Shown here: positions 45,081-55,558 of the stretch, in pieces
How the letters are laid out: each line of letters begins with the position of its first letter
Position numbering within the stretch: position 1 is the first letter of the stretch
Position numbers and translations under genes: made by a program
DNA from: Grammothele lineata
Lineage: Eukaryota; Basidiomycota; Agaricomycetes; Polyporales; Polyporaceae
Length of the DNA stretch: 64,000 bases
Reading direction: 5' to 3'
Assembly (NCBI GenBank): GCA_002150815.3
Contig: NDFF03000004.1
Span: forward strand, 227,807 to 291,806
Notes under the pieces: model-generated
What the model was told of the DNA's origin: nothing
The model's database searches: none
The model's input: the letters and a program-made list of their open reading frames with translations, nothing else

Positions 45081-47117
45081 ATGGACCGCCTCGAGTCTCT
45101 CGGAAATGCGCTCTCGCAGATCAGCATGTACGACATCAAGTCGATGTACAACCAGGTGCGTTGGGCTGCGCAGCTCGGTTTCTATGCGCCGCGCTGACAG
45201 CGCGCAGGCCAAGAATGTCGTCTTCAATGTGAGCGAGATGGAGGCGAAGGTCCGGGATGCTACGAACGACGAGCCTTGGTGGGTTGCTTACGGCTTTGAG
45301 AGTTGTTCGGGGGTTGCTCATGACGTCGCGCAGGGGGGCGAGTTCGACGTTGATGCAGGAAATCGCTCAAGGGTGAGTGAACCCGTGTTCCGTCTTGAAT
45401 CCTGCTAATGCCGCGGTCATTTTCTTAGGACCTTCAACTTGTAAGCGTTTTGAATTTCAGTTGTCTTCCGCAGCATATTGAGGTCTCTCAGCCAAAACTT
45501 CAACGAGATCATGCCTGCTATCTATTCCCGATTCATGGAGAAGGAGGCGAGGCAGTGGAGACAGATCTACAAGGTGTGCAGCCTGGTTGCCGTATGTGCT
45601 TACAGCCCTAAAATTTGTGACAGGCCCTCCAACTACTAGAGTACCTGATCAAGAACGGCAGCGAACGAGTCGTTGACGATGCACGCTCTCACGTCGGTAC
45701 TATTAAAATGCTGAGGAACTTCTACTACGTGGACGACAAGGGGAAGGATCAGGGTATCAACGGTAAGCCCCATGCCATGAATTGTTGAAGCATACTTAGT
45801 GGTACTTCAGTCCGCAACCGTTCGAAGGAGCTAGTGGAGCTTCTGGGTGACGTTGACAAGATTCGCAGTGAGCGGCGCAAGGCCAAAGCCAACAAGAACA
45901 AGTACACTGGCGTGGGCAACGATCCGATGAGCTTCACTTCCGGCGGCAGCCGCTATGGAGGCTTTGGCAGCGAGAGTCTGGGTTACGGCGGGGGCGGGAG
46001 TGGCAGTTACAGTGGTGGTGGAGGAGGTGGGGGATACAGCGGTCGCGGTGAGTATCCGACATCTTCTCTGATGAGCTGTCGTCCTTATGCGATATCCAGA
46101 CTACGACAGTTATGATAGTGCCGGCGGGAGCGGACTGGGGAGCTCGTCTAGCTCTAGGCGTAACTTCCAGGAGTACGATGCCGGGGACGACGACTACGTG
46201 CCGCGGCGCTCCAACTCGATTGCTAACGCCTCTTCGTCATCCCATGCTGCTGCTCCTCAGCGGTCTTCAACATTGCCCACTCCGGCTGCACCGGAGCCTC
46301 CGAAAGCCAAGGCGCCAGTAGTGGATCTTTTGGGCATGGACGATGATGCCTTCGGTAGTACCGTGTCGGCACCTACTGAGAAGGCTCTTCCTGCGCTTGG
46401 TGCGCCGGCAACCTCTCAGTCGCTTGTCGGTATGCACTGTTATTTCTCTTGTATTCGCTTTATTGACCGTTCGCAGGAGGCGACGATGACTTCGACGATT
46501 TCCAGAGTGCTCCCCCGTCCGCGGCACCAGCACCCGTCGCCCCAGTATCCTTGCCTCTTCCTATCACGGCCACCTCGATGTCTCCCCCGCCTATGCAGCC
46601 ACAAGCACCTGCGGCAGGTAACAGCAACCTCTTCAACATGCTCGGAAGTGGACCCACGGCTGCCGCGAGGCCACCGTCATACGCCGCACCCATGCAGAAT
46701 CCGATGGGCACGGGAATGGGCATGGGCATGGGCATGATGAAGCCGATGGCTACGTCCCCGCCACCGATGATGGGCACCCCGCTCGTGCCGAACCAGGGCG
46801 TCATGAGCCCCATGTCCCCGCCCTCGCGCACGACGACCACGTCCCCCTCTGCTGGGGCGCAACCCAAGGCCTCGGCGAACTTCGACGACCTCTGGTCGAT
46901 GTCGCTCGGGGCGAGCAGCAAGCCCGCGGCGGGCGGCGTGGGCGCGCAGAAGAGCATGAAGGACCTCGAGAAGGAGAAGGCGCAGGCGTCGATTTGGGGC
47001 GGCGGCCAGCAGAGGCCTCCCATGGGTGCGCCGCTCGGCTCGTTCGGTGGTGCTCCGGCCTCGAACGCGGCCCCTGCTTCGTCGTCTGGCAATGGCCTGG
47101 ACGACCTGCTGTTCTGA
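45081..47117 (+). CDS. ENTH-domain clathrin adaptor, Ent3/epsinR-like
   Basis: Phosphoinositide-binding adaptor for clathrin coats, probably at trans-Golgi/endosomes. Start at 45081 (MDRLESLGNALSQISMYDIK). The ENTH domain is built from many small exons: NVVFNVSEMEAKVRDATND, GASSTLMQEIAQ, a 12-nt microexon (45429-45440, TFNF), then QNFNEIMPAIYSRF, WRQIYKALQLLEYLIKNGSE, LRNFYYVDDKGKDQG and VRNRSKELVELLGD. It is followed by a Gly/Ser/Tyr linker and a low-complexity tail with acidic-Phe motifs (DDFDDFQSA, NFDDLWSM), which resemble binding sites for the AP-1/GGA gamma-ear. The tail has Met/Gly/Pro repeats and ends GNGLDDLLF. The Golgi assignment rests on those motifs and the Ent3-like ENTH; no NPF or ubiquitin-interacting motif was seen. 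Confidence 0.88.
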
Positions 47118-47806
47118 GCGTGTGGAGGTTGTAGGTGGTCGTTGGGAGGTAGGCGGTGGATGTGGAGATAAATTACTGTAGATCGCTCCTCCCGTCGCCT
47201 TGTCGTCTCGTGGGTTTGGTTCTGGTTTTGGATTGAAGCATGCGCGTACTTGGGTTGAGGTGATACATCACTGCATGCAAATCTTCAGCGTGGTTGGGAG
47301 CCGGTCGTGCTGCATGGGATCAAGGTGATAGTACTAGTACAATCACTCCGTACCAGTGTGGATATCCTGCTGAGATGTGGACTTGGTAATTCTTGGCTTT
47401 CGCATTAAATATTGAACGCCGGCCGAAAATATGTCGGCCAGCGTTTAGAACATTGCTGGAAAGGAATCTTCATTCCTCTCTATCTCCTCGCATCTTGAAC
47501 CCTACGTCTGCGACCACGCTGGGCACGGGCACGCACCCCCGAGGCTGTCGAAGTCGAGGAGAAGGTCCGCACAGGCCGTGATGAGGATTGGACGGATGCC
47601 GCGATCACAAGACCTCCGACCGATAGCCTTCCGCCGACGCTGTTTGATCTCGTCGGTCGACCGCGTGCACGATGGCGTTCTCGGAAGACGGAGGGGATAT
47701 AACATGACGGCAGCGGACGCGACGCGGCTTCTAGCGCGTCCCGCAGGTTCGTCCAACCACCCTTCCTCCTCTGACACGACCCCCGACTCTCGACTCGGAG
47801 CACGCC
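47118..47806. promoter_or_regulatory. Intergenic region with GH20-1 promoter
   Basis: About 690 bp. A TATAA element at 47698-47702 lies 105 bp before the GH20-1 ATG. The open frame at 47393-47581 is chance-like. Confidence 0.45.
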
Positions 47807-49811
47807 ATGTCGAAATTCCTCGCGCTCGCTGCTATCGTCGTCGCCGCCGTCTCGCCCGCCGCGGCGCTCTGGCCCCAACCTCGCAGCCTCGACGCGGGTA
47901 GCTCGACGGTCCGCCTCGCGCACAACTTCCAGATCTCCGTCGCCGGGAACGCGCCCGAGGACCTCTGGGACGCCGTGAAGCGCACGGAGACGAGTCTCGC
48001 GAAGGACGGCCTCGCGCCGCTCGTCGTCGGCCGCGGGGCGTCGGAGAAGAGCAAGTTCGGGTCCGCGAAGACGCTCTCGAGCCTGAAGGTCTCGCTCGAG
48101 AAGGGCGCGAAGTACACGAGCATCCTGAGCGAGGCGCAGAAGGCTCTCGCGGAGCGCGACGAGGCGTACCAGCTTACGGTCCCCGCGGACGGCTCGGCGG
48201 CGACGCTCACGGCGAACTCGACGCTCGGGCTGTATCGTGGGTTGACGACGTTCGGCCAGCTGTGGTATGAGGTCGACGGGACGACGTACACGAACGTCGC
48301 GCCCCTGAAGGTGGAGGACTCCCCTGCATACGTGCGTCGTTCTTTCCCCGTGTTGTGGTGGTGGCTGGGCTGACGCTGTTCAAGCCCTACCGCGGTCTTC
48401 TGCTCGACACCGCGCGCAACTTGTGCGTAGCTGCTAGCTCTGTGCGGTGTGATGCGACTGAGACGCGGTCCATAGCTTCCCTGTGGCAGATATCAAGCGG
48501 ACGCTCGATGCGATGAGTATGGTCAAGGTGCGCTCTATTTCCATGAACTTTCGTAGATGCGCATATACCCACATCCCGTGGCCATGCTCTAGATGAACCA
48601 GTTCCACTGGCACGTCGTGGACAGCCAGAGCTTCCCGCTTCAGATCCCTGGTTTCACCGACCTCTCCGAAAAGGGCGCGTATTCTTCATCCCAAGTTTAC
48701 TCTCCCAATGATGTTAAAGACATCGTTACTTATGCTGGCGAGGTATGTACTTCCCAAGCCACAAAGTTTGATTTTGATGTGTGGACACTGAGTACCCCGC
48801 AGCGTGGCATCGACGTGATGGTCGAGATCGATACCCCGGGGCACACTGCGATCATTGCCGAAGCGCATCCCGAGATGGTGGCTTGTCCCGGGGCCACACC
48901 GTGGGCGACGTACGCCAATGGTGAGTGGACAGCTCCCGCCTGCTGTGTCGCGGTCATTAACACGGCGTTACAGAGCCTCCCGCGGGCCAGCTCCGTTTCG
49001 CGAACGAGAGCGTTTCGAACTATGTCGCGGATCTCTTCACTGCGGTCACGAAGATGTTCCCGTCTACGCTGTTCAGCACGGGTGGCGATGAGCTCAACAC
49101 TAACTGTTACGACATTGACGAGCCCACTCAGACGTCGCTGAACGAGACCGGCCGCACGCTGGAGCAGGCGCTCGACGCGTTCACCCAGGTCACACACAAG
49201 GCCCTTGAAGTTCAGGGCAAGACCCCGGTCGTCTGGGAGGAGATGGTTCTCTCGCACAACGTGACACTCTCGAACGAGACTACTGTCCTCGTCTGGATCT
49301 CGTCCGAGAACGTTAAGGCGGTCGCGGAGAAGGGCTTCAAGCTCGTCCACGCCGCGTCCGACTACTTCTACCTTGTGCGTCTCGCGCTTTCCACTCGTAC
49401 CTTCCCCTCACACGCTCACCCATCCATCTCACATAGGATTGCGGCCACGGCGGGTGGGTCGGCGACTTCCCCACCGGGAACAGCTGGTGCGACCCGTTCA
49501 AAACCTGGCAGCACTCATACGTCTTCGACCCCACCGCGAACCTCACCTCCGCCGAGGCCGCGCTCGTCATGGGCGGCCAGCACCTCCTCTGGACGGAGCA
49601 GTCCTCGCCCGAAAACCTGGACTCGACCGTCTGGCCCCGCGCCGCCGCCTCCGCCGAGCTGTTCTGGTCCGGGCCGGGGGGCAACGTCAGCACGGCGCTG
49701 CCCCGCTTGCACGACGTGTCGTTCCGCATGCGCGCGCGCGGCATCAGCACGATCTCGCTCCAGCCCGAGTGGTGCGCGCTCCGTCCGGGTGTGTGCGACT
49801 TGACTGCTTGA
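47807..49811 (+). CDS. Secreted beta-N-acetylhexosaminidase, GH20 (copy 1)
   Basis: Releases terminal GlcNAc from chitin oligomers or glycans, extracellular or wall-bound. Signal peptide MSKFLALAAIVVAAVSPAAA, then the N-terminal GH20b domain (LWPQPRSLDAGSSTVRL, LTVPADGSAATLTANSTLGL). The barrel includes GLLLDTARNF, MNQFHWHVVDSQSFPLQIPG, VMVEIDTPGHTAIIAEAHPE and the catalytic Asp-Glu pair in FSTGGDELN, then HLLWTEQSSPENLDSTVWPR and the end PEWCALRPGVCDLTA. Six introns, at the same places as six of the twelve in copy 2. All catalytic residues are present. About 545 residues; several N-glycosylation sites (NSTLG, NETTV). Confidence 0.93.
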
Positions 49812-49970
49812 GAGGTCGGCGCGGGGCTGGGGGGAGGACGGATGCTCGATAATGGCATGTAGGAATTGTGTTATTTTATTATTGGAGCGCATGTACGCGC
49901 ATATATACCGATGTGAATCTATATTAATGGTCTGAGAATCTGCGTGAGGGATGGCGCATATGAATGACCT

Positions 49971-51228
49971 TTATATTGGGGGCACATAGTTGCCCAACGT
50001 TCGTATGGTGCCACTATCAAACCAGGACACGCCTGTTAAGACGGACACGATGCCTCGCGCAGAGTACGAGGGTAATAATGCTTGTATCGTTTCCAGCGAA
50101 ACTATTCCCCGACCTAAGGAAGTAGCAGTCGCAGTATCGTAGGCAAATACCAGCCGTTCGAGCCGTTCGAAGGGCGGTTGGCACAATAGCGCGTCAAGGC
50201 GTGCGACGGATATTCGAAGATCAGAGTTGGATTCCGCTTCGTCGCCTTGTTCTGCTCCGCCAACGACGATTTCGCGAAGATCTCGGGAAACCACAAAGGG
50301 CAAGAGTTTGCTGATAAGGGTGATTGGACACCCGAATATAGTGAGCATCCCCAGAGACTGTAGTCGGTCGAAGGAGGCGATAGCTGGAAATTGAGCGTCA
50401 GGTTCTGTTAATGTGGCGTGCAGCGAATGGTCAAACCTTTCCCGTATGCCTCTAACTCGAAATCAAATATCCCTAGTGCATTATACGTTAGCGAGAGCAG
50501 TTTATTGCTGCGCGGCTTGAGATATTGAATGAAGTACGGCATCTCCGGGAGTCCACTGAGCTGCATATCTGCCATATTAGTCGTAGGTAGCCTTCGTGGC
50601 CCATCACCCTTACCTCGATATGGACCAGGTCACGGCAGCGCTCAGGATAGTCGGATTCGTTTGTTTGCAACAGCATAGACGGCCGACCATCCGCGCACCT
50701 CACTACGTAGAGGTGTGTAAGCTGTGGCATGGACCACACTGTCTCAACGAAGCCCAAGACGCCCGATGGGACGAGCACGAAGCTGAACCCTTCGAGTCTG
50801 AACGAGCGCAAGGACGCGCACGGCGCGAACGAGCGGATGAACGAGCAGATGAATGACCAGTCACGCTGCCGAAGCGCGACTAATCGCTCAGAGACGAACT
50901 CAATAGAGTGAAGTGCAATGAGGTTTGCTGAGGCGCGGGCGGGGAGCGGGTCGAGCATGTCCCAATGGAGTGACGGATCCCGCGATTGGACGCGGATGGA
51001 GGCAACGAGTCCGGCGAGCTGCGAGGAATCGGAGAGCGTCCGTGCGAGGAGGGCGACTTGGTGGTGCTCAGTGATGTGGATGTGCTTGTAGAGGAAATCG
51101 ATTGCTTGTGCGTGGAATGCCGAGCAGGTGTTTGCAAGTGCCCATAGCGTTGTTCTGTATGCATTGGGGGGCGTTTTGTCAACTTCGCTGATGATGAGAC
51201 GGATTATCTCAGGGGGTAAGCGGGGCAT
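49971..51228 (-). CDS. F-box-like protein
   Basis: Likely substrate receptor of an SCF ubiquitin ligase, by its N-terminal F-box-like start MPRLPPEIIRLIISEV and the following ALANTCSAFHAQAIDFLYKH. Start at 51228 chosen at this motif; an upstream in-frame ATG at 51333 gives only a basic lead. The remainder has leucine-rich helical segments (LRSFRLEGFSFVLVPSG, LTHLYVVRCADGRPS) without clean LRR spacing. The last exon reads to 49971 (ENd TIRTLGNYVPPI). Three or four exons. Such genes are abundant and fast-evolving in Agaricomycetes, so a specific target cannot be named. Confidence 0.7.
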
Positions 51229-51563
51229 GTTCGTGGAAGGTCGTAGGAAAGAGGCAAGTATATGTATTTGGCGACGCCTGCGGTAGAGAAGGGTGTTTGT
51301 TGATGTTTGGCACGGGAACTTCGCAGCTTCCATGAAGGAAATACAAACAATTCAATGCCGGGCAAGCCGGCCACGAACAACCCATGAAACGACAGCCAGA
51401 GCTCTGAACGGTGGTTGGTGCGAATAATAACAGAACATTATAGGTTTAGACATAGAATGGGAAGGCATATACGAAACATCGTATGGCGGATGAGGCAGAT
51501 ACGCAGAAGGGGTTCGGCAGGTGATTCATAATAATTTGTTAAAATGGGTGCGTACAGGGATAT

Positions 51564-52420
51564 TCAGTCGTGCCGTACGCGGGTCCGTTCGCGAGCCTTT
51601 TCGATAGCAGCAACAACGTCCGGATGTTCTGCAATGTTGTTCAAGAGTCCACTGTCCAACTCGTCCCAAACAAGTGCCCTGAGTTTTGCCGAAGACAACA
51701 CGAGAGGATGTGAAACGACCCAATTTCTGGGGAAGAAAGTGTGAATCCAGGGGATGCGGGTCACAGGCAGGTTGACGTACAGAATGGCCGCCTCCTGTGC
51801 TTCAGCCTCTGAGGCGCGATCTACACGTCGTAGCAATCTGGCCCAACTCGCGCGCGCCCACAGTTCCGACCGCGGCCCTACGGCGAGGGTGTCTTGCTCC
51901 TCAGCGTAGGAGAACGCCGATGAGAAGATGGACAGAGCCTCCTCTTCTTTCCCTGCTGTTCTGTGGATAGCAACGGCGAGGTAGAGCTCTGGCGTTACGT
52001 CTCGCTTCGCGCCCTTTCCTTGGGCGTAACGGATAACTTCCCGGAGAGGGGTCTCCGCCTCTTCGATACGGCAAGGCACAGAGTACTGTGGGCCTCACGT
52101 TAGACTCCGCCGTCTGGCTGTCCGAGCGTGCGTGAGGACGGGTGGCGCACGCGGAATGGGTCCGCGACACTCACCCGGTAGAACTGCGCGAGTTGCCAGT
52201 AGCATTTGTCTAGATGCGCGGAGATGCGTGCATCCTTCTGTTCCGCCGTCGTGTCTTGAGGCCTCAACACGCCCAGCTCGCGTCGCTGCTCCTCTGAACC
52301 GTCCCTGACCTCAGCTATGTGCCCTCGCAGGTTGTCCACAGCGCTTCGCTGCTGCTCTGGATTGAAGTACTCTTCAAATGCGACGCGGAAGTTGCTAGTG
52401 AGAAAGTGTTTAGGTGCCAT
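51564..52420 (-). CDS. Helical repeat (TPR-like) protein of unknown function
   Basis: I do not recognise the family. Two exons: 52420 to about 52167, and about 52088 to 51564, joined in frame at QLAQFYRV/YSVPCRIEEA. About 255 residues. The start MAPKHFLTSNFRVAFEEYF was chosen because upstream sequence to 52504 is Leu-rich and unlike a start. The body is alpha-helical with alternating motifs (KCYWQLAQFYRV, YLAVAIHRTAGKEEEALSIF, WARLLRRVDRASEAEAQEA) that look like three degenerate TPR units. It sits between the two hexosaminidase genes, on the opposite strand. Confidence 0.6.
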
Positions 52421-52911
52421 GGGTCGACCGAGGTGGAGGATGTGGAGGACAGGAAGAAACGCGAGGAGGGGCGTAAGCGCCAACGAGCTCGCGGTTGTCT
52501 CCATCCATCACCGTCTTCGAGGCTTCGCATTCTCACAATGAGCCATTTTCCTAGACATATGCCAGTTTTTCTGCGGCACATTCTCAGAACGTTCGGTCTC
52601 GACTTTCCCGTCTATCGTTATCGTCGCCTTCTCGATGTCGGTCCGTGAATGCATCCACGCGGAGATTAGCCTCCGCGTCATGCTGGCAGAACATCCATAT
52701 GCAACGCAACGTAAGCATTCTCGAGCTCGCGACGCCGCCCCGATAGTAATTTTGGCATGAATCGCGCCGAGCAGGGAATCAGCTGGACGAAGCTGGTAGC
52801 ATCTCGGTCTCCTGACCCCTCCTGCCGACCGTCGAAGTCGGAAGTCTCAAAAGGCGTATATATGCACCCCTCTCCCCCTCCGCCAGCTGAGAGCACTCGT
52901 CATCGTGCGCC
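52421..52911 (+). promoter_or_regulatory. Promoter region of GH20-2 with strong TATA box
   Basis: 491 bp between divergent genes. TATATAT at 52857-52863 is 49 bp before the GH20-2 ATG at 52912, so the 5' UTR would be only about 20-25 nt. Part of the region also serves the helical-repeat gene. Confidence 0.5.
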
Positions 52912-55202
52912 ATGAGGTTCGCTTTCTTGCTCGCGTTCACATCGTTCAGCGGGGTGTTTGGCTTGTGGCCCCTCCCTCGCTCCCTCGAGACTGGCAGCAC
53001 TCCTCTGAAGCTCGCGGCGGGTTTCGACATTCATTTGGAGGTGACGCATCCACCCTCGGATCTCAACGACGCGGTGTCGCGGACGAAGGCAGCGCTCAAG
53101 AACGATAAACTCGGTCGCCTGATCGTCGGACTGGGCTCGACGGATGTCACTACTCTGCAGAAAGCGAAGTCTCTGTCGTCGCTGCAAGTATCCCTCGCAG
53201 CCAATGCCCCTCTCCGGAGCATCACTGAAGAGGCCGGGTTGGAGATCGGGACACGGAGCGAGGAATACGCGTTGAACGTCCCCGCGGACGGGTCCGCTGC
53301 AACCCTTACAGCGAACTCGACGCTGGGCCTTCTTCGAGGGCTGACGACGTTCGAGCAGCTCTTCTTTGAAACGTCCGGACAGGTCTACACGATGGAGGCG
53401 CCCATTAAGATCACGGACTCTCCAGCTTATGTGAGTTTGTCCACTATATGCGCTTTTCCGTGGCTCATGACGTGCTATAGCCCTGGCGGGGTCTCATGCT
53501 GGACACGTCTCGCAATTTGTGAGTAACATTTAGGTTCTCGGCCCCCCTCTTTTCCGTATTGAAATGCTCCCAAGTTTTCCCGTTTCTGATCTCAAGCGCA
53601 CCTTGGACGCCATGAACATGGTCAAGGTGAATTCAAAACGCCAATGTCATGTTTCCCGAATATTGCTTACACATACACAGATGAGCCAATTCCACTGGCA
53701 TATCAGCGATAGCCAGAGTTTTCCTCTGCAAATTCCCGGCTTCATGGACCTATCAGAGAAGGGCGCATACGATCCGTCGATGGTGTACGCTCCAAGTGAT
53801 ATCCAAGACATAGTGGATTACGCTGGCGCTGTGAGTTCCCAGCAAATTTTGCTTGGTACGTTTTAAGCTAACGTAATTCTTAGCGTGGTATTGACGTGAT
53901 GGTGGTAAGTAGCCAGGGTTTACCTTCCCTATATTGAACGAGACTAAGCTCTTCTAGGAAATCGACACTCCGGGACACACAGCCATCATCTCCGCTGCTC
54001 ATCCAGAGTTCGTCGCCTGCAATGATGCCTCTCCGTGGTCGACCTTCGCAAATGGTCAGTGGGACGTCCATGTGCCCTCTTACGCTTGCTGATGTCTGCA
54101 TCCCAGAACCTCCCGCTGGCCAGCTACGACTTGCATCGCCCACGGTGATGAACTACACCGCCGAGATGCTCGCGGCGGTTGCTCGGATGTTCCCATCCAA
54201 GGTCATGAGCACTGGGGGCGACGAGCTCAACACGGAGTGCTATGCGCAGGACCCCGACACGCAGGCGGACCTGAATGCTACCGGCCATACGCTCGACCAG
54301 GCGCTTGACGTGTTCACGCAGACGACGCACAAAGCGATCATGGCCGAGGGCAAGACTCCGGCCGTTTGGGAGGGTGAGTTCAAGCGCTCTGAAAGCTATT
54401 GCTGCCTTTGCTGATCGACGACACGATAGAAATGGTCCTGGACTTCTATCCCACGTTGTCTAATGAGACGATTGTTATGTATGTTCTCATGTGTGTATCC
54501 GGCGGTCATATTGCTGATTTGAATGTCTATCAGGGTGTGGATTTCCTCAGCGAACGCTGCCGCAGTCGCGGAAAAGAACTACCGGCTCGTCCATGGTCCT
54601 TCCGACTACTTCTACCTCGTACGTCTTGCGCTCTTGCTGGTAGTCATGATGTTGCTAACATCCCTCTAGGACTGTGGAGCAGGGGAATGGCTTGGCGATG
54701 ACATTGCGTACGTCCTGAGCGCATTCCTCCGCGGGAGTCGCTGACTGTCTATCCGCGAGTAGAAATAGTTGGTGCGATCCCTTCAAAACGTGGCAGAAGG
54801 TAGCTTTCCTCTCTCTATCTGTCTCCTAGGTTGAGCGCTGACGCAACCTGAAGGCATACTCTTTCGACCCACAAGCCAACATCAGCGCGTCTCAAGCGCA
54901 CCTCGTCCTCGGCGGTCCGTCTTTCCACCTTTATCCGGGCATACCACGCGCTCATTTCAGGTGCAGGCGAGCAGCTCCTCTGGACCGAGCAATCAGGTCC
55001 AGAGAACCTCGACCCGATTGTCTGGCCGCGCGCTGCCGCGTCCGCGGAGGTTTTCTGGACTGGGCCCGGGGGCAACTCGAGCGCGGCGCTCGCGCGTCTG
55101 CACGAACTCGCGTTCCGCATGCGCCAGCGCGGCGTGCAAGCAATCCCGCTCCAGCCGATGTGGTGCGCGCTGCGGCCGGGGCTGTGTAATGTGAACTCTT
55201 GA
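52912..55202 (+). CDS. Secreted beta-N-acetylhexosaminidase, GH20 (copy 2)
   Basis: Paralogue of the GH20 gene at 47807-49811, same strand. Signal peptide MRFAFLLAFTSFSGVFG; N-terminal GH20b domain (LWPLPRSLETGSTPLKL). Barrel motifs: GLMLDTSRNF, MSQFHWHISDSQSFPLQIPG, EIDTPGHTAIISAAHPEFVA, the catalytic Asp-Glu in MSTGGDELNTE, QLLWTEQSGPENLDPIVWPR and the end MWCALRPGLCNVNS. Twelve introns: six shared with copy 1 plus six extra at about 53905-53957, 54374-54429, 54479-54533, 54708-54762, 54800-54853 and 54915-54960, all phase-compatible. All catalytic residues are kept, so it should be active. Confidence 0.93.
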
Positions 55203-55205
55203 GAT

Positions 55206-55223
55206 GGGTAGGGTAGGGTAGGG
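55206..55223 (+). other. Four-run GGGTA G-quadruplex motif in 3' UTR of GH20-2
   Basis: Four GGG runs, each spaced by TA, begin 4 nt after the GH20-2 stop codon. This fits the canonical G3+N1-7 quadruplex rule on the coding strand and hence in the mRNA. Confidence 0.7.
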
Positions 55224-55558
55224 TAGGTCGTGGTTTGCATTGTTGGGACACGTAGTAAACCGAATGTATAGTGTATGCGGCATGATAGGAGACTGCCGTT
55301 CCTGCAGCTTGCCTCGCTTAGAAATCGGTTTGGGTGAAGCAACATGTACGGAGCCCCATCCTCAGGACGAGTCCTAGAGTTCTATATGAGAAGGGTCAAC
55401 TATCCGCTTGCGTATTGTGATCTTAAGGATACAGTGTGGGAGAGTACTATGGTGTTATTGTCTTACAGACGACTTCGACACCCTACTAATGAGAGTGCAC
55501 GATTCTCGATCGACGTGGCGAAGTGTGAATCTTCTACTTTTGCCTTTGGTCAATCTTT

